NCBI GenBank assembly: GCA_035551355.1
Contig: DASZNF010000020.1
Coordinates: 1 to 29,102, forward strand
Length of the DNA stretch: 29,102 nucleotides
DNA from: DATATV01 sp035551355
GTDB taxonomy: Bacteria; Actinomycetota; Actinomycetes; Mycobacteriales; Pseudonocardiaceae
Reading direction: 5' to 3'
The notes below the pieces were generated by a model. That model was not told the origin of the DNA. It ran no database searches and saw nothing but the letters and a program-made list of their open reading frames with translations. Position numbers and translations under genes: made by a program. Positions 1-8,703 of this stretch are shown one piece after another. Each line of letters starts with the position of its first letter. Position 1 is the first letter of the stretch.

Positions 1-82
1 CCTCGCGGATGCCATGCAGGTCGCCAAACGCAGCCTTGAGGACGTGTTCCTCGACCTGACAGGACGGGAGCTGCGCTCGTGA
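1..82 (+). CDS. ABC transporter ATP-binding protein, C-terminal end (partial)
   Basis: Only the last 26 codons lie in the window; the reading frame begins at base 2 and the TGA stop is at 80-82. The tail contains LEDVFLDLTGREL, the usual C-terminal signature of ATPase subunits of ABC-2 type exporters. The stop overlaps the GTG start of the permease at 79 (GTGA), so the two are translationally coupled subunits of one transporter. The Walker motifs are outside the window. By gene-order analogy this matches the ATPase next to the permease and ctaA-like gene in M. tuberculosis (recalled synteny). The exported substrate is unknown. Confidence 0.85.
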   Translation, partial: LADAMQVAKRSLEDVFLDLTGRELRS

Positions 83-864
83 CCACAGCGAACCGCTTCG
101 CCCCCGGCACGTTCACGCCGGCACCCGGCGCCGGCAGACGCTCCGCCATGCTGTTCACCCAGGCGAAGACGGAAACCCTGCTGGCGCTGCGCAACGGCGA
201 ACAGGTGCTGCTCACCCTGCTCATCCCGCTGGCGCTGCTGATCGGGCTGACGCTGATCACGTTCATCCCGATGCCCGCGCCCCGGATCGACGCGGTGACG
301 CCGAGGGTGTTCGCGCTGGCGATCATGTCCTCCGCGTTCACCGGCCAGGCCATCGCGCTGGGCTTCGACCGCCGCTACGGCGTGCTCAAGCGGCTGGCCG
401 CCACCGCGCTGCCGCGCTGGATGCTGGTCGGCGGCCGGTTGCTGGCCGCCGTGGTGATCGTGGTGGTTCAGCTGATCATCCTGGGCATCGTGGCCACGGT
501 GCTCGGCTGGTCGCCGCAGGCCGGCGGGATCGCCGCCGCGATACTGCTGGTGCTGGTCGGCACGCTGGCCTTCGCCGCGCTGGGCGTGCTGCTGGGCGGA
601 GCGCTGCGGGCGGAGATCGTGCTGGCCCTGGCCAACATCATCTGGTTCGTGCTGCTGCTGGCCGGCGGGGCCGGGCTGGCCGAGGCGAACCTGCCGCAGG
701 GGGTCAACGACCTGCTGGTGCTGCTGCCCTCCGGTGCGCTGGCCGAGGGCCTCTACGCCGCGCTCGGGCACGGCGGCACGCCGGTCTGGGAGTGCGTGCT
801 GGTGCTGCTGGTGTGGGCCGGGGTGGCCGGCGGCCTCGCCACCCGCACCACCAAGCTGTCCTGA
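79..864 (+). CDS. ABC-2 type transporter permease
   Basis: A 261-residue integral membrane protein with about six hydrophobic segments, beginning near residues 46-66, 76-94, 119-145, 152-175, 180-200 and 235-252. Its size and layout fit ABC-2 family permeases, which pair with one ATPase to export drugs, lipids or polymers. The GTG start at 79 overlaps the stop of the preceding ATPase gene, which fixes the start and shows the pairing. A basic stretch (residues 97-110, DRRYGVLKRLAATA) follows the second helix, as is common in this family where the ATPase couples. The following gene, ctaA, begins 134 bases later with its own promoter-like element. Substrate cannot be inferred. Confidence 0.87.
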   Translation: MTTANRFAPGTFTPAPGAGRRSAMLFTQAKTETLLALRNGEQVLLTLLIPLALLIGLTLITFIPMPAPRIDAVTPRVFALAIMSSAFTGQAIALGFDRRYGVLKRLAATALPRWMLVGGRLLAAVVIVVVQLIILGIVATVLGWSPQAGGIAAAILLVLVGTLAFAALGVLLGGALRAEIVLALANIIWFVLLLAGGAGLAEANLPQGVNDLLVLLPSGALAEGLYAALGHGGTPVWECVLVLLVWAGVAGGLATRTTKLS

Positions 865-986
865 CAGTCTGGGCCTCCCCCGCGACCGTCAGCTCCTACG
901 AAGCCGACCAACACAGCACCACCGGATCGGGTGAGACGGGCACCACTGGGGAACCGGGCGGGCGCGGGCGGGGATGGTCAGCCTCC

Positions 987-992
987 TACCAT
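987..992 (+). promoter_or_regulatory. -10 element of a probable leaderless ctaA promoter
   Basis: TACCAT fits the actinobacterial -10 pattern TAnnnT. It ends six bases before the GTG at 999, so a transcript would begin at or next to the start codon. No Shine-Dalgarno sequence is suitably placed before that GTG, which agrees with leaderless translation. No -35 hexamer is recognisable. This is inference from spacing only. Confidence 0.45.
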
Positions 993-998
993 CAGAGG

Positions 999-1988
999 GT
1001 GCAGCTCTCCTCGCTCGTGTCCCGCGTTCCCCGGCCCAGCCAGGGTGTGCAGCGTGTGCTGGCCATCGCCGCGGTGGTCACCCAGATCGGCGTCGCGGTC
1101 GGCGGCGGCACCGTGCGGGTCACCGGATCGGGTCTTGGCTGCCCCACCTGGCCGGAGTGCGCGCCGGGCAGTCTGGTGCCCATCGCCGACCCCACCCGAG
1201 GCCAGCTGCACCAGTGGATCGAGTTCGGCAACCGGCTGCTCGGCGTGTCCGTCGGGGTGGTCGGCGCGCTGGTGTTCATCGCCGCGCTACTGGCCAGGCC
1301 GCGTCGCAAGCGGCAGCTGTGGCTGGCCGCGTCCATGCCGCTCGGGGTGGTCGCGCAGGCGGTCATCGGCGGCATCACTGTGCTGGTGAAGCTGGACTGG
1401 GTGGCGGTGTGCCTGCACTTCCTGCCCTCGCCGGTGCTGGTGTGGCTCGCCGTACTGCTGGTGAGGTGCGTGTCCGAGGGCGACGGGCCGGCCCGGCCGA
1501 CCGTGCCGCGGCCGCTGCGCGGGCTGCTGGTGGCGATGACCGGGGTGCTCGGCGTGCTGATCGCCGCGGGCACGCTGGTCACCGCGGCCGGGCCGCACTC
1601 CGGGGATGCCAACGTGCCCCGGCTGAAGCTGCCCATCGTGAACCTGGCCCAGTTCCACGGGGACTTCCTGTTCATCTTCCTGGGCATGCTGGTGGCGTTC
1701 GGGTTCGCGCTGCGCATCACCGGCGGCAGCAAACCGGTGTGGCGGGCATTCGCTTGGCTGACCGCGGCCGTGCTGGCGCAGGGCGCGATCGGCATGATCC
1801 AGTACTTCACCGGCGTGCCCGACGGGCTGGTGATCCTGCACGTGTTCGGCTCGATGCTGGTCACCGCGGCGATGGCCGGCCTGTGGGTGGCCACCCGGGA
1901 ACGCGAGGGCCCGACCGGCGAGGACTACCTGGGCGGGGCCGGTCGGCGCTCCCACATCGACGGCACCTCGCCGGCGAACCAGCCGTAG
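999..1988 (+). CDS. ctaA: heme A synthase, CtaA/COX15 family
   Basis: About 329 residues, eight hydrophobic helices. CtaA oxidises the C8 methyl group of heme O to a formyl group, giving heme A for aa3-type cytochrome oxidase in the plasma membrane. Visible family motifs are VRVTGSGLGCPTWPEC (about residues 37-52, including the extracytoplasmic Cys pair), HQWIEFGNR (about 71-79), and histidines in VCLHFLPSP, QFHGDF and ILHVFGS that are expected heme ligands. The first helix motif has Asn (EFGNR) where many CtaA proteins have His (EYxHR); I recall this as usual for the actinobacterial branch. Start chosen at GTG 999 because of the leaderless -10 element; GTG 1017 is an in-frame alternative. 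The 3' end overlaps the convergent regulator by 64 bases. Confidence 0.9.
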   Translation: MQLSSLVSRVPRPSQGVQRVLAIAAVVTQIGVAVGGGTVRVTGSGLGCPTWPECAPGSLVPIADPTRGQLHQWIEFGNRLLGVSVGVVGALVFIAALLARPRRKRQLWLAASMPLGVVAQAVIGGITVLVKLDWVAVCLHFLPSPVLVWLAVLLVRCVSEGDGPARPTVPRPLRGLLVAMTGVLGVLIAAGTLVTAAGPHSGDANVPRLKLPIVNLAQFHGDFLFIFLGMLVAFGFALRITGGSKPVWRAFAWLTAAVLAQGAIGMIQYFTGVPDGLVILHVFGSMLVTAAMAGLWVATREREGPTGEDYLGGAGRRSHIDGTSPANQP

Positions 1989-2386
1989 AACTCGTCCACC
2001 GTGCGCAGCCGCAGCGCGCGCTGCGGATCGCCGGAGAGCAGCCGCAGACCAATCGCGGTCATCGCGCGCATGCCGGCGATGGCGTCCAGCCGACGGCGTA
2101 CGAACGTGGCCCAGGCGGCCACGTCGGCCCGGTACTGAGCGGCCTGCCGGCCCCGGCGGGTGGTGCGGACCACGAGGCCGGCATTGATCAGCAGCCGGAT
2201 GTTGGTGCTGACCGAGCCGGTGCTGGCCTCCAGCTCCTCGGACAGTTCGGCGGCGGTGCGCTCCTCGGGATCGCAGACCAGCAGGTAGCCCAGGATGCGG
2301 CCGCCGATCAGCGGGATTCCCTCGCTGACCAGGTTCGCGGCGAAGCGCTCGGTCCATTCGGTGAGGCTGGCGGGAGGTTTGGCCAT
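1925..2386 (-). CDS. GbsR/MarR-family transcriptional regulator
   Basis: A 153-residue protein with a winged helix-turn-helix. The sequence TAAELSEELEASTGSVSTNI (about residues 44-63) is a typical helix-turn-helix, followed by the wing-like VVRTTRRGRQAAQYRA. The opening segment, with WTERFAANL and GIPLIGGRILGYLL, is typical of actinobacterial GbsR-like MarR proteins. The C-terminal half is helical and probably dimerises. Its ligand and targets are unknown. A 20-bp near-perfect palindrome lies 37 bases upstream of the ATG and is a likely operator for autoregulation, possibly also controlling the divergent rhomboid-like gene. The 3' end runs antisense into ctaA by 64 bases. Confidence 0.82.
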   Translation of the reverse strand: MAKPPASLTEWTERFAANLVSEGIPLIGGRILGYLLVCDPEERTAAELSEELEASTGSVSTNIRLLINAGLVVRTTRRGRQAAQYRADVAAWATFVRRRLDAIAGMRAMTAIGLRLLSGDPQRALRLRTVDEFYGWFAGEVPSMWERRPAPPR

Positions 2387-2422
2387 GTCGGTCCGTTCGA
2401 CGCCGGTCGATCAACTTCGGTC

Positions 2423-2442
2423 GACACTGAAGCTACAGTGTC
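2423..2442. promoter_or_regulatory. palindromic operator candidate upstream of the GbsR/MarR-type regulator
   Basis: GACACTGAAGCTACAGTGTC is an inverted repeat with a single mismatched pair (positions 8 and 13): arms GACACTG and CAGTGTC with a central AGCT. It lies in the 181-base divergent region between the regulator (start 2386) and the rhomboid-like gene (start 2568). MarR/GbsR regulators usually bind palindromes of this size near their own promoter. Binding by this protein is inferred, not shown. Confidence 0.6.
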
Positions 2443-2567
2443 ATCAGCCGATCAGTCATCCCGGACACGCGGTCGTGGACGTCTCTGGATCCGTCGTAGT
2501 TCGTATCTCACGACGCCGACAGAAAGCCTTCAGTTAATCCACAGAGTTTTGGGGCACTCTTGATGGC

Positions 2568-3386
2568 ATGACGATGCTCGGGGTCGATGCGGGACCGGCG
2601 GCAGCCGGCGCGGTATCCCCCGATGCCGTGTTGCCCGGGGTGCTGCCCGAGGTCGCGGTGCCCCGCTCGTGGCGACGGCGGATCGGCGCGCCGGCCCGGC
2701 GTGGACTGGCGCTGCTCCCCCATCCGAAGAGGACCCCGTTCACCTTCTGGTACCTGATGGTGCTGGCGGCGACCACGCTGATGATCGACTTCGCCACGCC
2801 GGCCGCGGTGCACCGGATCATGGCGATGTCCAGCACCAGCGCGGTCAACCTGGAACGGCACCCGGTGCAGGTACTGTTCCTGTCCGCGCTGTGGCTGGCC
2901 GATCAGCACTGGCTGATCTACGCGGCCATCTTCACCGCGGTCATCGCGCCACTGGAGCGCAAGATCGGCACCAAGGCGACCCTGCTGGTGTTCGCCAGCG
3001 GGCACGTGCTGGCCACGCTGGCCACCGAACTGCCGGTGCTGGTCGCGGTGCACGCGCACTGGCTGCCCAGGGTCGACGGGCACCTGGTGGACATCGGCGT
3101 GAGCTACGGCTTCTTCGCCACCGCGGGCGCGCTGCTGCTGATGCTGCCGAGCAGGCCACGCTGGTGGGCCATCGCCGCGCTCAACGCCACCATCCTGGCG
3201 ATCTACCTGGACATGGGCCTGACCAGCGTGGATTCCGTGGTCACCGCGATCGGTCACCTGCTGGCCGCGTACGTCGGGATGCTCGGCTGGCTGCCGTGGC
3301 TGCGCAAGCGCCATCTGGTGGGGTCGCTGACCATGCCGGCGTGGCTGGGCCGCCGGGCCGCGGCCGTTCCCGCCGCCGCGATCTGA
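2568..3386 (+). CDS. rhomboid-like membrane protein
   Basis: A 272-residue polytopic membrane protein with a 65-residue Pro/Ala/Arg-rich N-terminal region and about six helices. It resembles the actinobacterial rhomboid-like family: ERHPVQVLFLSALWL (about residues 97-111) precedes a helix, VSYGFF (about 179-184) supplies a Ser-x-Gly-like site, and TAIGHLLAAYVGM (about 226-238) supplies the possible catalytic His. True rhomboids are intramembrane serine proteases with a Ser-His dyad; activity of this branch is unproven and the Ser context is not the canonical GxSG. It is divergent from the regulator at 2386. A small inverted repeat, CGTCGT/ACGACG (2492-2497 and 2510-2515), lies in its leader. 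The start could be the ATG at 2568 or the second ATG at 2574. Confidence 0.7.
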   Translation: MTMLGVDAGPAAAGAVSPDAVLPGVLPEVAVPRSWRRRIGAPARRGLALLPHPKRTPFTFWYLMVLAATTLMIDFATPAAVHRIMAMSSTSAVNLERHPVQVLFLSALWLADQHWLIYAAIFTAVIAPLERKIGTKATLLVFASGHVLATLATELPVLVAVHAHWLPRVDGHLVDIGVSYGFFATAGALLLMLPSRPRWWAIAALNATILAIYLDMGLTSVDSVVTAIGHLLAAYVGMLGWLPWLRKRHLVGSLTMPAWLGRRAAAVPAAAI

Positions 3387-3420
3387 CCGTTTGCTCCCGG
3401 CTCGGGTTAGGACCAGGCAG

Positions 3421-3426
3421 TACAGT
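3421..3426 (+). promoter_or_regulatory. possible -10 element for the proline-rich gene
   Basis: TACAGT fits TAnnnT and lies 42 bases before the ATG at 3469, in the 82-base gap after the rhomboid-like gene. No convincing -35 hexamer is visible at 16-19 bases upstream. Tentative. Confidence 0.35.
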
Positions 3427-3468
3427 CGGGGCGGCTAGCGACTGTCGAGCGCCCCTGGGGGCGGCCAG

Positions 3469-4248
3469 ATGACCGAGGACCACCCGAAGGGCGAGGACGC
3501 CCGCCCCGATCACGGCTGGTTCGGCGCCCACGGCGGGCCGGAACCCGGAGGCGACGCGGACCACCACCAATCCCATGGTGCGCACTCGGGGAGCATGGGC
3601 GGTGCACGGTCGCCCGGACCGAAGATCTCCGGCGAGGGCCAGCGATCATCCTGGCTGTTCGAGCACTTCGGCACGGACGACGCCGATCGGGCCGCGCTGC
3701 CGGGCCCGAGCCCGCAGGACCCGTACGGGTCCGAGTCCTCGGCGTACCCGCCCGAGGCCGCGTACGGGAGACCACCGGGCCCGAGCCTGCACTCCCAGGG
3801 CTACGACCAGACCGGATCGCAGCCACCGGGCCCGAGCCTGTCCGACCCGTATGGCCCGGCGCCCGGGCACAAGCACAGCCAGCCGACCCGAGAGCCGATC
3901 AGCGCGCCGTTCCCCTTACCTCCGCAGCGGCTCGCGCCGGGCGGCGGGTCGCCGGGCCCCACGTTCGCCCCGCCCTATCCCCCGCCGCCGATCGCACCGC
4001 CGCCGGCCGGATTTCTGCCCCCGGGCAGCGGGTCGCCGGGGCCGGCATTCGCACCGCCCCATCCCCCGCCACCGGCACCGCAGACCGGGCCACCGCCCCC
4101 GGGACCGCAGGTGTACCACCAGTGGGTCCCGTCGAACGTGCCCGGCACGGACACCCTCGCGAGTTGGCCGCCGCCCAAGGGCCCCTACGACGACCTGCGA
4201 GAATCCTGGCTCAGACGGGTGATGCGCCGGCTTCGGGGCGGCACATGA
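3469..4248 (+). CDS. proline/glycine-rich hypothetical protein
   Basis: 259 residues, not recognised as any family. It has no signal peptide and no membrane helix. Residues 1-60 are acidic and His/Gly-rich. The middle carries imperfect repeats of the type PGPSxxDPYG (near residues 77, 102 and 119). Residues 145-225 are dominated by Pro, Gly and Ala, including two copies of a GSPGPxFAPPxPPPP unit. The end (residues 241-259) is a basic, possibly amphipathic helix with RRVMRRLRGG. An 18-base exact repeat (3772-3789 and 3823-3840) lies under two of the protein repeats. Codon bias is normal for the window and composition is sustained, so I take it as a real gene. It is coupled to the next gene by overlapping ATGA units, so a partnership at the membrane is likely. 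Probably intrinsically disordered. Confidence 0.72.
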   Translation: MTEDHPKGEDARPDHGWFGAHGGPEPGGDADHHQSHGAHSGSMGGARSPGPKISGEGQRSSWLFEHFGTDDADRAALPGPSPQDPYGSESSAYPPEAAYGRPPGPSLHSQGYDQTGSQPPGPSLSDPYGPAPGHKHSQPTREPISAPFPLPPQRLAPGGGSPGPTFAPPYPPPPIAPPPAGFLPPGSGSPGPAFAPPHPPPPAPQTGPPPPGPQVYHQWVPSNVPGTDTLASWPPPKGPYDDLRESWLRRVMRRLRGGT

Positions 4249-4278
4249 TTCGAGTCAGGGCATGATTCGGGGCGGGGC
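4228..4278 (+). repeat. three imperfect 17-bp tandem repeats at a gene junction
   Basis: Units at 4228-4244, 4245-4261 and 4262-4278. Units two and three match at 14 of 17 bases (ATGATTCG then G.C.GGGC positions); unit one shares the core TTCGGGGCGG with unit three. The repeats span the stop of the proline-rich gene and the gap before the membrane protein. Each of the last two units starts with ATGA, giving repeated stop/start overlaps at 4245, 4262 and 4279. Confidence 0.75.
4245..4265 (+). CDS. six-codon mini-ORF between coupled genes
   Basis: Encodes MIRVRA. Its ATG overlaps the stop of the proline-rich gene (ATGA at 4245) and its stop overlaps the ATG of a second mini-ORF at 4262. Created by the 17-bp repeat. 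It may act only to carry terminating ribosomes forward. Whether it is translated is unknown. Confidence 0.3.
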   Translation: MIRVRA

Positions 4279-4282
4279 ATGA
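4262..4282 (+). CDS. second six-codon mini-ORF between coupled genes
   Basis: Encodes MIRGGA. Its ATG overlaps the stop of the first mini-ORF and its TGA (4280-4282) overlaps the ATG of the membrane-protein gene at 4279. Same repeat origin as the first. Translation is unproven. Confidence 0.3.
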   Translation: MIRGGA

Positions 4283-5385
4283 ACGGAATTCTGCAGGGGG
4301 CGCTCGGCGGCGGCCGGGCGCTGCTGGTCGGGTGGATCCTGCCCAGCCTGATCAACGTGCTGATCTTCGGTTTCGTCATTCTGCCCCGGATCAGCGGGTT
4401 CGCGACGCTCACCGCGGACAACGACGCGGCCCGGGCCACGATCTTCGGACTGGTCGGCACCGCCGTGCTCGGGCTGGTGCTCGCCGCGGTGCAAACCCCG
4501 CTCTACCGCCTGCTGGAGGGGTACCTCGGCTGGCCGCGTCCGCTCTACCAGCGGGCCCGCGCCCGGCAACTGTCCCGGAAACACTTGCTGCGCAATCGAT
4601 TGGACGCCGCATTCCTGGCCAACCGGGAGACCTCCGGCACCATGACCTACCCGGAACACCAGACGCTGCAACAGTTCCGCACCCACCCGGTGACCCGCCG
4701 GTACGTGGACAAGGACATCCGGCGCGGGCCGGTGTGGCTGAATCTGCTCGACGAGCGCCTGCACCGCTACCCGGTGGACGACCGGCAGGTCACGCCCACC
4801 CGGTTGGGTAATGCCATTCGCCGGTTCGAGGAGTACGGCTACGACCGCTTCCGGCTGGACTCCCAGGTGCTCTGGCACGAGCTCAACGCCGTGGTCCCCG
4901 ATCCGGCCCGCAAGCAGGCCGAGGACGCACGGACCAATGTGGACTTCTTCGTCTGCCTGCTGTGGGGCCACCTGCTGGTCGCCGTGTCCGCGATCGTCGA
5001 ACTGGCCACCCGCACCGCGGGGCAGCCCTACCTGGTCGGCGGCGCGCTGGCCGGGCTGCTGATCCTGTCCGGCATCTGGTACCGGGTCGCGGTGGTGGCC
5101 ACCGACGAGTGGGCCGGCGCGGTCCGGGCCATGATCAACCTCGGGCGGCAGCCGCTGGCCACCGCGCTCGGATTACAGCTGCCCGAGTCCATCGACGACG
5201 AACGGGTCATGTGGACGCTGGCCGGCAAGCTGGCCGAATTCCCCTACCAGGCCGATCTGATGCGCGAGCTCAACCGCTTCCGCGTCCCGGCCGAGGCCGG
5301 GTCGGCACCTCAGAACGGCCAGCCCAGCACCGGCAGGCGCAGCGCCGAGTCCACCGCGAGAGCCACGAACACCAACATCAAATAG
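4279..5385 (+). CDS. four-helix membrane protein of unknown function
   Basis: 368 residues, not recognised. Two hydrophobic helices lie near residues 14-36 and 53-71. A long soluble segment (about 75-215), rich in Arg and charged residues, follows, and then two more helices near 218-240 and 247-266. The remaining tail is soluble and has a low-complexity Ser/Thr/Arg end. No catalytic motif is visible. The soluble loop contains a tyrosine/arginine-rich stretch, with FEEYGYDRFRLDSQVLWHEL near residues 185-204. The start at ATG 4279 is supported by ATGA overlap with the upstream mini-ORF. It forms a two-gene unit with the proline-rich gene. The last 76 bases are antisense to the end of ctaB, and the final 25 residues look like a sequence forced by that overlap. 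Confidence 0.75.
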   Translation: MNGILQGALGGGRALLVGWILPSLINVLIFGFVILPRISGFATLTADNDAARATIFGLVGTAVLGLVLAAVQTPLYRLLEGYLGWPRPLYQRARARQLSRKHLLRNRLDAAFLANRETSGTMTYPEHQTLQQFRTHPVTRRYVDKDIRRGPVWLNLLDERLHRYPVDDRQVTPTRLGNAIRRFEEYGYDRFRLDSQVLWHELNAVVPDPARKQAEDARTNVDFFVCLLWGHLLVAVSAIVELATRTAGQPYLVGGALAGLLILSGIWYRVAVVATDEWAGAVRAMINLGRQPLATALGLQLPESIDDERVMWTLAGKLAEFPYQADLMRELNRFRVPAEAGSAPQNGQPSTGRRSAESTARATNTNIK

Positions 5386-6278
5386 GTGTTGGACAGGTGG
5401 AACAGGGTCATCGGGTTGTTCTCCCGGCCCTTGCGCACCGCGGTGTGCAGCCGCTGCGCGGTCACCAGGAACCAGCCGCCGAACACCACCGCGAAGCTCG
5501 CGTACACCCACCCGGTGGCCGGGACCAGCAACAGCGTGCAGGCCACCATCACCCAGGAGTAGATGAGGATCTGCCTGGACACGTGCTCCTTGGTCGCCAC
5601 CACCGGCAGCATGGGCACGCCCGCCCGGGCGTAGTCGTCCTTGAACTTCATGGCCAGCGCCCAGAAGTGCGGCGGGGTCCAGAAGAAGATGATGCCGAAC
5701 ATCACCCAGGCCGGCCACGCCACGGTGTTGGTCACCGCGGCCCAGCCGATCACCACCGGCATGCAGCCGGCCGCGCCGCCCCACACGATGTTCTGTGAGG
5801 TGCGCCGCTTGAGCAGCATCGTGTAGACGAGGACGTAGAACAGGATCGCGGCCACCGCGAGCACCGCGGCCAGCCAGGTGGTGGTGATCAACAGCACGGT
5901 GAATGAGGCCACACCGAGCACCAGGCCGAAGACCAGCGCGTTGCGCGGGGTGACCGTGTGCTTGACCAGCGGGCGCGCCCTGGTGCGCTTCATCACCGAG
6001 TCGATGTCCGCGTCCACCACGCAGTTCAGCGCGTTCGCGCTGCCCGCGGCCATGGTCCCGCCGACCAGCGTGGCCAGCACCAGCCACAGCGACGGAAACC
6101 CGCGCGCGGCCAGGAACATGGCCGGGATGGTGGTGACCAGCAGCAGCTCGATCACCCGCGGCTTGGTCAGTGCGACATACGCCCGCATGATGTCGAGCAT
6201 CCGGCCGAACCTGGCCGGGGTGATCGGGGCAGCGGGAGCGCCGACGGCGACCTCGCCGTCGGAGTCGACAGCCTTCAC
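5310..6278 (-). CDS. ctaB: protoheme IX farnesyltransferase (heme O synthase)
   Basis: 322 residues, UbiA prenyltransferase superfamily, about nine helices. It transfers the farnesyl group of farnesyl diphosphate to the 2-vinyl group of heme B to make heme O, the substrate of CtaA. The first Asp-rich motif is visible as NCVVDADIDSVMKRTRARPL (about residues 85-104). The second loop has YTMLLKRRTSQNIVWGGAAG (about 151-170), and FWTPPHFWALAMKFKDDYARAG is present near 200-220 (key residues H, D, D). The first about 35 residues are a nonconserved extension; GTG 6278 is chosen because it overlaps the stop of a 7-codon upstream ORF. It is divergent from tkt across 285 bases and convergent with, and overlapping, the membrane protein gene at its 3' end. 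Confidence 0.93.
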   Translation of the reverse strand: MKAVDSDGEVAVGAPAAPITPARFGRMLDIMRAYVALTKPRVIELLLVTTIPAMFLAARGFPSLWLVLATLVGGTMAAGSANALNCVVDADIDSVMKRTRARPLVKHTVTPRNALVFGLVLGVASFTVLLITTTWLAAVLAVAAILFYVLVYTMLLKRRTSQNIVWGGAAGCMPVVIGWAAVTNTVAWPAWVMFGIIFFWTPPHFWALAMKFKDDYARAGVPMLPVVATKEHVSRQILIYSWVMVACTLLLVPATGWVYASFAVVFGGWFLVTAQRLHTAVRKGRENNPMTLFHLSNTYLMLVFVALAVDSALRLPVLGWPF

Positions 6279-6298
6279 GCCGCGCTCGCCCGAGACAT
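6275..6298 (-). CDS. seven-codon upstream ORF in the ctaB leader
   Basis: Encodes MSRASAA followed by TGA. The ATG at 6298 is preceded by AGGAG five bases upstream, a better ribosome site than the one before ctaB. Its stop overlaps the ctaB GTG as GTGA, in a different frame. This layout predicts that ctaB is translated by coupling to the short ORF. Whether the peptide itself matters is unknown. Confidence 0.45.
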   Translation of the reverse strand: MSRASAA

Positions 6299-6417
6299 GT
6301 CGCTCCTGAGGGTCGATCGGTGGACTGGAAACACTCCGGATGGTAATCGCCGGTCGATCGATCGCCAGCCACGGGGGCGGTCCGCCGACTCAGATCACAC
6401 GAACTCGACCTCGGTAC

Positions 6418-6423
6418 TACGCT
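6418..6423 (+). promoter_or_regulatory. possible -10 element for the tkt operon
   Basis: TACGCT fits TAnnnT, in the 285-base divergent gap between ctaB and tkt, which would give a leader of roughly 135 bases. The -35 region is not convincing. The leader also contains a 7-bp inverted repeat, listed separately. Nothing else recognisable is in this gap apart from the ctaB upstream ORF. Confidence 0.3.
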
Positions 6424-6465
6424 GGTCCGCGACGAGGGAGAACCGCGGGTCCGCAGTGCTTGATG

Positions 6466-6494
6466 CCGGGTTTCGGGATCGATTGAGAACCCGG
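6466..6494 (+). other. inverted repeat in the tkt leader
   Basis: CCGGGTT (6466-6472) pairs with AACCCGG (6488-6494) across a 15-base loop, about 70 bases before the tkt start. Could form an RNA hairpin or be a protein site; no run of T follows, so a terminator is unlikely. No function known. Confidence 0.35.
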
Positions 6495-6563
6495 TCGGCA
6501 CCGACGCGCAGAGTCGGCCCGCGCAACGCGAAACAAGCAACCCGAGAGTGGGAGTTCAGGTCC

Positions 6564-8666
<2,103 letters not shown>

Positions 8667-8703
8667 CGAAGCTGCTTTTCGAAAGAAGAAGGAGCGATTG
8701 GCG

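Noticed and set aside
974..2563. 529-codon plus-strand frame over ctaA and the regulator
   Set aside because: Composition of a shadow frame; ctaA and the GbsR-type protein explain the DNA.
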